Shown: piece after piece, positions 8,954 through 16,115 of the stretch
Position numbering within the stretch: the stretch's first letter is position 1
Layout of the letters: each line of letters opens with the position of its first letter
Origin: Vreelandella salicampi
GTDB lineage: Bacteria; Pseudomonadota; Gammaproteobacteria; Pseudomonadales; Halomonadaceae
Assembly (NCBI RefSeq): GCF_013415105.1
Contig: NZ_JACCDF010000017.1
Coordinates: 1-64,000, forward strand
Length of the DNA stretch: 64,000 nt
Direction of reading: 5' to 3'
Made by a program: the position numbers and the translations under genes
The notes under the pieces: generated by a model
What the model was told of the DNA's origin: nothing
The model's input: only the letters and a program-made list of their open reading frames with translations
The model's database searches: none

Positions 8954-10117
8954 ATGAACCGATGTAACGCCGTCCGTCTATCGTTTGCACTATGCATGAT
9001 CACCACTGCCGTTAATTTGCAGGCGCCTCTTTACGATGTAATCGCAACGCGCGACGGCTTGGGTGTTGGGGCGAGCACTATTGCTTTCGCTTGCTATGTG
9101 GCGGGCATCATGCCGGTGTTGCTGGGCTTAAATGGATTAGCCGAAAGAGTAGGACGCAAGCCCTTAATCATTACGGCACTGCTACTTAGCTTTTTAGCTA
9201 CCGCGCTTACCCTAATCGCGCCGAGCCTGTTGGCGTTAGGCGTTGCGCGCTTTTTACTGGGTATTGGAACGGCGCTGATGTCAGCGGTCGCCCCCATTTA
9301 TATGCAAATGTTGTTGAGCGGCGAAGATAAGCGTATTGCCACGAACTATGTCACGGCCAGCACGGCACTCGGGTTTGGTTTAGGAGCCGCCATTACCAGC
9401 CTGTTTATGCTCCAGGCAACCAGTGTGGCCCCACCTAGCCTATGGCTTTACCTGTGTGCTGCTGCGCTGGCGATTGTAATGGTTGCTACGCTTCCAGATC
9501 ACACCGTTAAAACCTCCCAAGGTGCCATGTTACGTTTGCCGCGCTATCCCCATGGCGCCTTATATTACGGTTTAGCGATTATGCTGGCGTGGGCAGTGGT
9601 GGGGTTGGTAATAGCGATTCTTCCTTCGGCGTTGGGCCAACATGGGTTAACCGCCTGGAGCGGATTTGCCACCTTTGGTATTTGCAGCTGCGGTGTGTTG
9701 TTTCAGCCCTGGGCGAGAAGGTTGTCACCCCGCAACGCCACCATAATGGGATTGCTTATTCTGCCTTTGGCGTATGCGCTAATTACATGGGGTGCGCTGC
9801 AAGGTCAATTGACAGCGGTACTAGTCGGAACGTTTGCCGCTAGCAGTGCCTGCTATGGGTTTATTTACTTAGGTGGATTAAGTGGCGTGCTGGGTATTTC
9901 GGAGTCACTTTCCACACAGGCCAGCGCAGGGTATTTTTTGATGGCCTATCTAGGTTTCAGCCTTCCCGTGATAACAACGGGGTTACTGATTGATGCCGTG
10001 GGGCATACGGCGGCATTAACGCTGTTTGGGGCCGCGCTACTGATTGGCGTCATCATGGTCATCGGCTTGCTGTTAAAAACCAGCGTATACAGCGAAGTAA
10101 CGTCTGATGGTAACTAA
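8954..10117 (+). CDS. MFS transporter
   Basis: A 387-residue major facilitator protein with about twelve membrane segments. The loop 2-3 motif is GLAERVGRKPLIITALLLSF, and ARFLLGIGTALMSAVAPIYM follows in the fourth segment. ATG 8954 has AGGGA upstream; another in-frame ATG at 8906 would add 16 hydrophilic residues. No substrate signature was recognised. Its divergent partner is a MocR regulator, so an amino acid or vitamin-like substrate is plausible, but this is inference from context. Confidence 0.8.
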   Translation: MNRCNAVRLSFALCMITTAVNLQAPLYDVIATRDGLGVGASTIAFACYVAGIMPVLLGLNGLAERVGRKPLIITALLLSFLATALTLIAPSLLALGVARFLLGIGTALMSAVAPIYMQMLLSGEDKRIATNYVTASTALGFGLGAAITSLFMLQATSVAPPSLWLYLCAAALAIVMVATLPDHTVKTSQGAMLRLPRYPHGALYYGLAIMLAWAVVGLVIAILPSALGQHGLTAWSGFATFGICSCGVLFQPWARRLSPRNATIMGLLILPLAYALITWGALQGQLTAVLVGTFAASSACYGFIYLGGLSGVLGISESLSTQASAGYFLMAYLGFSLPVITTGLLIDAVGHTAALTLFGAALLIGVIMVIGLLLKTSVYSEVTSDGN

Positions 10118-10125
10118 CCTGTGGC

Positions 10126-11061
10126 CTAGCGCTGTTTTTCCACCAGCTCGCCACAGGACGGTGCCGCCCAGCGTTTGTCGGCGGTGAAGACCACATCGCA
10201 GACCACTGGCGAGTAGCATTGGCGAATGTGTTGATCCAGTTGAGTGCGCAGGGCATCCAGGCTCACTACGCTGTTAAGCAAGGTGTTGCTGGGTAACACC
10301 ACGTGCACGATGACATACAGCATGCGGCCTGGGCGCACCATGCGTACGCGCACTTCTTCGGTATCGACATCGGCCAGAGCTTGTTCGATGGCGTGATGAA
10401 TGGGCCCGGTAAGCGCAGAGGGTGGGGTTTTGTTGAGCAGTTCGTGCAGCGCTTGAGTGGCCATGCGCACCGGCACGCCCATACACAGCACCACAACGCC
10501 GATGACCAGCAGCGGATCGACGTAGGGCAGCACGGTTTGCCAGTCAAGCGCGTCAAACAACAGCACTAGGCAGAACGCCGTCAATACCGACGCCGAAATC
10601 ACGCTGTTGACGACCCAGTTCGATTTGTCGGCTTCCACCAGCGGGCTTTTGACAAAGCGCAAGCTGCGGTGCATTACCCAGGCGGTGAGTGAACAGGCGA
10701 CCGTGGCAAATAGTGCATAGATGACCGCCACCCCGGCGGCAATGTCGCGCCCGCCGGTGAGCAGCGCGGCAATCGCATCGACCAGGGCGAATATCGACAC
10801 ACCAAAAATCAGCAGGCCTTTGCATAGGTTGACCAGCGACTCAAAGTAGCTGTAGCCAAACGGGTAAGCCTCGCTATCCGGACGGCTGGCGAGGCGACTG
10901 ACCTTGATGGTGACCAGCGCCACGCCGAAATAAATCAGGTTAAACAACCCGTCCAGCAAAATGGCTTGCGAGTTAGAGGCAAGCGTAGCAGCAATGCCTG
11001 CACAGCCGATCAGCAACGCCATGAAGGCGGAAAACGCTAAGGTTCTGGATTCTGTCTTCAC
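10126..11061 (-). CDS. Cation diffusion facilitator (CDF) family transporter
   Basis: A 311-residue inner-membrane metal exporter of the CDF family. Membrane helix 2 carries LLDGLFNLIYF (metal-site D, with N rather than a second D four residues later), PFGYSYFESLVN follows helix 2, and VEADKSNWVVNSVIS is the helix-5 metal motif. A cytoplasmic C-terminal domain begins near residue 210. The N in place of the second helix-2 aspartate and the K in helix 5 suggest altered metal choice (iron or manganese rather than zinc), which is inference. It converges with the MFS gene, 8 bases apart. Confidence 0.85.
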   Translation of the reverse strand: MKTESRTLAFSAFMALLIGCAGIAATLASNSQAILLDGLFNLIYFGVALVTIKVSRLASRPDSEAYPFGYSYFESLVNLCKGLLIFGVSIFALVDAIAALLTGGRDIAAGVAVIYALFATVACSLTAWVMHRSLRFVKSPLVEADKSNWVVNSVISASVLTAFCLVLLFDALDWQTVLPYVDPLLVIGVVVLCMGVPVRMATQALHELLNKTPPSALTGPIHHAIEQALADVDTEEVRVRMVRPGRMLYVIVHVVLPSNTLLNSVVSLDALRTQLDQHIRQCYSPVVCDVVFTADKRWAAPSCGELVEKQR

Positions 11062-11200
11062 GAACGTGTTGCTCCCTGGCCAGTGCCAATGAAATAGCCA
11101 GCTAGGATAGCAAGTTTGTTCGCGGTATCGCTATTTTGGCGATATGGCCGACTGGATTGCGCTCAGCGGCCATGGCTTTAAGTGTAGCTAGGAACGCAGC

Positions 11201-11575
11201 TTAGCCCTCTACCCACACCTCATCCCCTTTAAATTCGATCTTCCAGGTTCGCAGCTTGACGTCCTCGTCCTCTAAACACTGGCCGTCTTCAAGGCGGAAG
11301 TGCTGCTTGTAGATGGGCGATGCGACCACCGCCGCGCCCTTAAGGTCGCCCACAATCCCCCGGGCAATCACGTTGGCGTTGGAGAAAGGATCGTGATGAT
11401 CAAGCGCGAAAAGCTCATTCCCCTGGCCGGGAAGATAAAAAATCGCTACTTGCGCGGGGCCGTCGGCGGTTTCAAGCCAGGCGGCGACGCCGGAAAATTC
11501 CACAAGATCGACTTTGGTACAGACTTTTTGCCACGCCATCGTATCCATCTCTTTTTTCATTGCCGTTGTGGTCAT
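11201..11575 (-). CDS. nirD: Assimilatory nitrite reductase small subunit
   Basis: A 124-residue Rieske-fold subunit of the NADH-dependent nitrite reductase. It contains VAIFYLPGQGNELFALDHHDPFSNANVIARGIVGDLKGAAVVASPIYKQHF-like NirD blocks, recognisable from FALDHHDPFS and VVASPIYKQHF. Like other NirD proteins it lacks the cysteine/histidine cluster ligands of true Rieske proteins. It is the last gene of the nasB-like/nirB/nirD operon, 40 bases after nirB, with GAGG before ATG 11575. Confidence 0.93.
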   Translation of the reverse strand: MTTTAMKKEMDTMAWQKVCTKVDLVEFSGVAAWLETADGPAQVAIFYLPGQGNELFALDHHDPFSNANVIARGIVGDLKGAAVVASPIYKQHFRLEDGQCLEDEDVKLRTWKIEFKGDEVWVEG

Positions 11576-11615
11576 AAGGTACCTCGTTTTTATTCAGAGT
11601 CAGTTAACGCGCCGA

Positions 11616-14132
11616 TCAAGCAGGCCGTAGCTGGCCGCGCTCGCTGGTCATAATGATCGACGGATCCGGGCGGTCGTCGTTGACGAAGCTGCGGAAGCGC
11701 TTGAGTTTCTCCGGGTCGCTGATGGCGTCGGCCCATTCGCACTGGTAGGTGTCCACCACGGTCTGCATCTGCCGTTCAAGCTCGTCGTTGATTCCCAGGC
11801 TGTCTTCCAGGATGACTTCCTTGAGGTAGTCCAAACCGCCGTCGAGGTTTTCGCGCCATACCGAGGTGCGCTGGAGACGGTCGGCGGTGCGCACGTAGAA
11901 CATCAGAAAGCGGTCGATGGTGCGGTACAGCTGCTCGTCGTCAAGATCGGTGGCGAACAGTTCGGCGTGACGCGGGCGCATGCCGCCGTTGCCGCAGACA
12001 TACAGGTTCCAGCCGTTTTCCGTGGCGATAATGCCGATATCCTTGCTTTGCGCCTCGGCACACTCGCGGGTGCAGCCGGACACGCCAAACTTGATCTTGT
12101 GCGGCGAGCGCAGCCCCTTGTAGCGATTTTCCAGTTGGATCGCCATGCCGACGCTGTCCTGCACGCCGTAGCGGCACCAGGTACTGCCCACGCAAGATTT
12201 AACGGTGCGCAGCGACTTGCCGTAGGCGTGGCCGGTTTCAAAGCCGGCTTCGATCAGCTCGCCCCAGATATCCGGCAGGTCTTCCAGGCGCGCGCCGAAC
12301 AGGTCGATGCGCTGGCCGCCGGTGACTTTGGAGTAGAGGCCGTACTTCTTGGCGACTTCGCCGAGCACGATCAGCTTGTCGGGGGTGATTTCGCCACCGG
12401 CGACACGCGGCACCACCGAATAGGTGCCATTTTTCTGCATGTTGGCCATGAAGGTGTCGTTGGTATCCTGCAGCGGCACGTGGGCAGCGTCGGTGATCGG
12501 CTCGTTGAAGCAGGAGGCGAGAATGGACGCCACGGCGGGTTTGCAGATATCGCAGCCCAGGCGGTGAGTCTCGTCGTTGCCGTGCTTGCCAATCAGCTCG
12601 CTGAAGGTCTTGATACCTTCTACACGCACGATGTCGTAAAGCTCCTGGCGGGTGAAGGCGAAGTGTTCGCAGATCGATTTATCGACCTCGACGCCCCGTG
12701 CTTCCAGCTCGTGGTCAACCACGCTTTTCAGCAGTGCCGTACAACCGCCACAGCCGGTACTGGCTTTGGTGACGTCTTTGACGCCGCCAAGGTCGACTGC
12801 GCCGTCATCGATGGTGGCGCAAATATCGCCCTTGGTGACGTTGTGGCACGAGCAGATGGTGGCGGTTTCCGGCAGTGCACCAGGGCCGAGCGTGGGCGCG
12901 GCGCCACTGCTTTGCGGCAGAATCAGCGAGGCGGGTTCGTCGGGCAGCTCAATGCCGTTGGCGTAATACTGCAGCAGGGTGTCGTAGGCGCTGTTATCGC
13001 CCACCAGCATGGCGCCCAGCAGCTTCTTGCCGTCGCTGGATACCACCATTTTGCGGTATACCTGGGTCAGCGGGTCGAGGTAGCGGAACATCCGCGCCCC
13101 GGGGTTCTGGTTACCGTGGGCGTCGCCAATCGAACCGACATCCACGCCGAGCAGTTTGAGCTTGGTGCTCATGTCCGCGCCGCCAAAGCGGGTGTCGCCG
13201 TCGGTCAGCGTGGCGAGAGCGGCCTTGGCCATTTGATAGCCGGGGGCGACCAGGCCGAAAATGCTCTGATTCCACAGCGCGACTTCGCCAATCGCAAGAA
13301 TCGCAGGGTCGCTGGTGCGGCATTGATCGTCGACCACCACGCCACCGCGTTCGCCGATCTCCAGGTCGCACTCGCGGGCCAACTGGTCGCGGGGGCGAAT
13401 ACCGGCGGAAAACACGATCAGGTCGGTTTCTAGCACCTTGTCGTCCTGGAAGACCATGCGGTGATGGCTGTTGTCGCCGTCCTCGATGCGCTGGGTGGCG
13501 CGCTCGGTGAGCACCTGCACGCCCAGCGCTTCGATTTTTTCGCGCAGCAGCTCGCCGCCTTCGTTATCCACCTGCATCGGCATCAGCCGCGAGGCAAACT
13601 CCACCACGGCGGTGTCGAGGTTCAAGCCGCGCAGCGCATTGGCAGCCTCAAGGCCCAGTAGGCCGCCACCGACCACCACTCCATTGGTGGCGTTTTCGGC
13701 GGCGGCTTGGATGGCATCAAGATCATCCAGGGTGCGATATACCAGGCAGCCCTCGCGGTCGTTACCGGGAATCGGCGGCACAAACGGGAAGGAACCGGTG
13801 GCCAGTACGATGCGGTCATAGGGGTAGCGGCCCTGATCGGTGACCACTTCGTGAGCGCTGCGGTCGATCTCGATGACGGCTTCGCCAGTGCGCAGTTCCA
13901 CACCACTGGTGGCGTAGTAATCCGCCTCGCAAAGCGCCAGCGAATCGGCATCTCGGCCGCTGAAGTATTCTGACAGGTGCACCCGGTCGTAGGCCCGGTG
14001 GCGCTCTTCGCCAAACACGGTGACCTGATAACGCTCGAGGGCGCCGTTATCGACTAACTGCTCGACCAAGTGGTGGCCGACCATGCCGTTACCAATAATA
14101 ATAAGCTGTTCAGGATTCTTGGAAGACATCAT
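11616..14132 (-). CDS. nirB: Assimilatory nitrite reductase [NAD(P)H] large subunit
   Basis: An 838-residue cytoplasmic enzyme that reduces nitrite to ammonium. The N-terminal half is an FAD/NAD oxidoreductase: IIIGNGMVGHHLVEQL at residue 11 and VVVGGGLLGLEAANAL near 150. A BFD-like [2Fe-2S] domain follows at about 425-475 (CSCHNVTKGDICATI, then GCGGCTALL). The C-terminal sirohaem/[4Fe-4S] domain has CVGSTWCRYG and GVSGCTRECAEAQSKDIG, giving the four cluster cysteines. The start ATG at 14132 overlaps the stop of the upstream gene by one base, so translation is coupled. Sirohaem would depend on cobA downstream of nasA. Confidence 0.95.
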   Translation of the reverse strand: MMSSKNPEQLIIIGNGMVGHHLVEQLVDNGALERYQVTVFGEERHRAYDRVHLSEYFSGRDADSLALCEADYYATSGVELRTGEAVIEIDRSAHEVVTDQGRYPYDRIVLATGSFPFVPPIPGNDREGCLVYRTLDDLDAIQAAAENATNGVVVGGGLLGLEAANALRGLNLDTAVVEFASRLMPMQVDNEGGELLREKIEALGVQVLTERATQRIEDGDNSHHRMVFQDDKVLETDLIVFSAGIRPRDQLARECDLEIGERGGVVVDDQCRTSDPAILAIGEVALWNQSIFGLVAPGYQMAKAALATLTDGDTRFGGADMSTKLKLLGVDVGSIGDAHGNQNPGARMFRYLDPLTQVYRKMVVSSDGKKLLGAMLVGDNSAYDTLLQYYANGIELPDEPASLILPQSSGAAPTLGPGALPETATICSCHNVTKGDICATIDDGAVDLGGVKDVTKASTGCGGCTALLKSVVDHELEARGVEVDKSICEHFAFTRQELYDIVRVEGIKTFSELIGKHGNDETHRLGCDICKPAVASILASCFNEPITDAAHVPLQDTNDTFMANMQKNGTYSVVPRVAGGEITPDKLIVLGEVAKKYGLYSKVTGGQRIDLFGARLEDLPDIWGELIEAGFETGHAYGKSLRTVKSCVGSTWCRYGVQDSVGMAIQLENRYKGLRSPHKIKFGVSGCTRECAEAQSKDIGIIATENGWNLYVCGNGGMRPRHAELFATDLDDEQLYRTIDRFLMFYVRTADRLQRTSVWRENLDGGLDYLKEVILEDSLGINDELERQMQTVVDTYQCEWADAISDPEKLKRFRSFVNDDRPDPSIIMTSERGQLRPA

Positions 14133-15451
14133 TATGCCGCCTCTGAGGTCGATAAATGGGGTGTGTCGTTCTGCTGATCTTTGAGCACTTCTACATCGGC
14201 TGCACCAAACAGCAGCGCCTGACGAAATGCGCTCAGGTCGGTGCCGGCCAAGGCCTGCTCGAAGTACCAGGGGCCTTGGCTGGTGTCGCCGTAAAGCACC
14301 GCGCCTTCGATTTGGCCATCGCGCAGCAGTAGGCGGCGGTAGTCGCCGCGCTCAATGTCGTGGTAACTCAATACGTCATGTTCGGCGCTGGCCTCGGTGG
14401 GGCCAAAGGCGTAGAGCGCCACGCCGCTGATTTTGAGTTTGGTGGCGCTGGGGGCATCCGCGTAGCCCTGGCTGGCTGTGCCGCATAGCGTCGCGGCGAG
14501 TACCTCTACCTGACGCCAGATCGGCTCGACTAAGCCGTAGGTGGTGCCATCGAACTGGCAGCATTCGCCCAGCGCTGAAATCGCTGGGTCGCTGGTGGTG
14601 AGCCATTCGTCCACCACGATGCCGCGCTGGGTAGTCAGGCCTGCCTGTTGGCCAAGTTCCGCATTGGGGGTAATGCCGGCGGCGATAATCACGCTGGTGG
14701 CGTTCAACTGGCGGCCATCGGCAAGGTGTAGTGTGTCGACCCGGCCCTGGGCATCGGCGTCTAACCGCGCTAACTGGGCGCCGGTGATGATCTCTAAGCC
14801 GCGCTGGGTCAGTTCGTCTTGAAGCAGGTGTGCGGCGGTGGTATCCAACTGGCGGTTCATCAGCCGATCGCTGCGCTGGAGCACGCTGACCTTGATGTCG
14901 TTGCCGCGCTTACGCAGCCCTTCAGCGGCTTCAAGGCCCAGCAGGCCACCGCCAATCACCACCGCATCACCGTCGCTTTGAGCAATCGCTTCAAGCGCTG
15001 CTGCATCTTGCAAGTCGCGAAAACCGTGGACGCCCGCAAGCTCAATACCTGGAACGTCGGGTAGCGCTGGGCGCGAGCCGGTGGCGATGACCAGATGATC
15101 GTAATCAAGCGAACGGCCGCTGTCGGTGGTCAGTGTTTGGCACGAGCGGTCAAGTGTTTCGACCTTTTCACCCAGTATCAGGGTGACGCCCTGTTCGGCG
15201 TACCACTGGGCATCGCGCAGCGTAAGCGCGTCCTGCTGCATTTCACCGGCCAGCAGTGGCGAAAGCAGAATACGGTTATAGGCAGGGGATGACTCGGCGC
15301 CAATCACCGTGATGCGCTGGGGGCGTGTGGGCTGTTTGACCAGCGTTTCCACCAATCGGTGGCTGGCCATGCCGTTACCAATAATCACTAGATGGTTATT
15401 GGGATGGTCGTTGAGATCGTCGTTAGGTGAGCACCGGGAAGTGGTTTCCAT
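14132..15451 (-). CDS. FAD/NAD(P)-dependent electron-transfer subunit of assimilatory nitrate reductase (NasB-like)
   Basis: A 439-residue pyridine nucleotide-disulphide oxidoreductase resembling the FAD half of NirB but without sirohaem or iron-sulphur domains. FAD site: VIIGNGMASHRLVETL near residue 25; NAD site: AVVIGGGLLGLEAAEGLRKRG near 165; a third block SDPAISALGECCQFDGTTYGL. It heads the nirBD operon and lies opposite nasA, so it most likely supplies electrons from NAD(P)H to NasA. ATG 15451 follows AGGAG; 20 more in-frame codons run back into the leader and are probably not translated. Confidence 0.85.
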   Translation of the reverse strand: METTSRCSPNDDLNDHPNNHLVIIGNGMASHRLVETLVKQPTRPQRITVIGAESSPAYNRILLSPLLAGEMQQDALTLRDAQWYAEQGVTLILGEKVETLDRSCQTLTTDSGRSLDYDHLVIATGSRPALPDVPGIELAGVHGFRDLQDAAALEAIAQSDGDAVVIGGGLLGLEAAEGLRKRGNDIKVSVLQRSDRLMNRQLDTTAAHLLQDELTQRGLEIITGAQLARLDADAQGRVDTLHLADGRQLNATSVIIAAGITPNAELGQQAGLTTQRGIVVDEWLTTSDPAISALGECCQFDGTTYGLVEPIWRQVEVLAATLCGTASQGYADAPSATKLKISGVALYAFGPTEASAEHDVLSYHDIERGDYRRLLLRDGQIEGAVLYGDTSQGPWYFEQALAGTDLSAFRQALLFGAADVEVLKDQQNDTPHLSTSEAA

Positions 15452-15490
15452 GGGTGTCTCCTCTGTGTCTTTGCGGATGCTCGAGCACCA

Positions 15491-15600
15491 AACAAAAAAC
15501 GCCCCCGACACAGCGCTTCTCCTAGTGATTAGGAAAAACGAGGTCAGGGGCGTCGTTGCCCGGTGGCGTCTGGTAACGCGCAGCAGCCGCCATTGGCTGC
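15491..15600 (-). promoter_or_regulatory. ANTAR-type antitermination leader with terminator, nasB-like/nirBD operon
   Basis: On the minus strand the leader holds hairpin 1 (GCAGCC-AATGGC-GGCTGC, 15600-15583), a 21-base linker, hairpin 2 (GGGC-AACGAC-GCCC, 15561-15548), then a terminator whose arms are 15553-15543 and 15509-15499 (ACGCCCCTGAC with GTCGGGGGCGT) followed by a T-rich tract to 15491. Both hexaloops carry A at position 1 and G at position 4, the conserved features of RNA motifs bound by ANTAR proteins. Hairpin 2 shares bases with the terminator's 5' arm, so the two structures exclude each other. The nasR-like gene at 20569 encodes the obvious partner. Confidence 0.85.
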
Positions 15601-15626
15601 CAACAAGTTATCTATGGCTAATAACA

Positions 15627-15643
15627 AGCAAGTCAGCTGCCAA
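15627..15643 (-). promoter_or_regulatory. Sigma-54 promoter for the nasB-like/nirBD operon
   Basis: Read on the minus strand this is TTGGCAGCTGACTTGCT, which fits the -24/-12 consensus TTGGCACRNNNYTTGCW with GG and GC exactly ten bases apart. The predicted start near 15615 would place the first ANTAR hairpin about 15 bases into the transcript. Confidence 0.75.
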
Positions 15644-15730
15644 CTTCCGGGTATGCTTTTTTTTTACTTTGTTTTCATTGCCTTGAGAGGGTGCGCAAAA
15701 CAGCACTGGTGAGTGCGATTACTGACTGTG

Positions 15731-15747
15731 TGCACGCTGCTGGTGCG
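15731..15747. promoter_or_regulatory. NtrC-like enhancer site
   Basis: TGCACGCTGCTGGTGCG matches the NtrC dyad TGCAC-N7-GTGCA except for the last base, with exact spacing. It lies between the two divergent sigma-54 promoters, about 90 bases from one and 130 from the other, which is a normal enhancer distance for both. Confidence 0.55.
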
Positions 15748-15876
15748 CATAGGGTGGTGGTTTGCACTCTTAGCACACAAATATAGGGCGGTGGCGAGGC
15801 AGTGAACGCCGGAGAGCGGGCGTAGTTTTTGTTTAACATTATGTTTTTGAAGGATTTTGATAATAAATGGCGGATA

Positions 15877-15893
15877 ACGGCCTAGTGTTTGCA
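15877..15893 (+). promoter_or_regulatory. Sigma-54-type promoter for nasA
   Basis: ACGGCCTAGTGTTTGCA has GG and GC ten bases apart and the TTTGCA -12 block, but the -24 flank is weaker than in the divergent promoter. Transcription from about 15905 would produce a leader of some 210 bases before the nasA start. Confidence 0.55.
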
Positions 15894-15986
15894 ACTACCT
15901 ATGCACAAGGAACAATCGCGCATTGTATTGCGTTCATCAACAACAATGGCAGCGAATAATTCCAAAGCCGTTAGAAAATGAGTATT

Positions 15987-16080
15987 GCACCGGCGAAGGT
16001 GCGCTGTGGCAACGACGTCCAGCCCTCTTTTCCCAATACGTTTTTAAAGTGTATTGGAAGATGGGACTGGGCGTTTTTTT
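15987..16080 (+). promoter_or_regulatory. Antitermination leader with terminator, nasA
   Basis: The leader holds a 5-bp hairpin GCACC-GGCGAA-GGTGC (15987-16002), a second hairpin TGGC-AACGAC-GTCCA (16007-16021, one bulged T) with the same AACGAC loop seen opposite, and a terminator with arms 16015-16025 and 16063-16074 followed by seven Ts to 16080. A nested stem CCAATAC/GTATTGG (16033-16039/16051-16057) sits in the terminator loop. Hairpin 2 overlaps the terminator's 5' arm, as expected for NasR-type antitermination. The first loop has G at position 4 but G instead of A at position 1, so it is an atypical ANTAR hairpin. Confidence 0.72.
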
Positions 16081-16115
16081 ATGCACGGCATTCAGGTGCG
16101 ACCCAAGGAGTATTT

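Noticed and set aside
11967..13433. A 488-codon open frame on the plus strand opposite nirB
   Set aside because: It lies entirely antisense to nirB, has no recognisable domain and has the His/Gly/Ala-rich make-up of a shadow frame in GC-rich coding DNA.
15987..16002. NtrC site in the nasA leader
   Set aside because: TGCACC...GGTGCG is one base too widely spaced for the NtrC dyad and is better explained as the first leader hairpin.
15978..16115. 46-codon N-terminal extension of nasA
   Set aside because: It runs through the two leader hairpins and the T-tract terminator; ATG 16116 has an AAGGAG site and gives the normal NasA opening.
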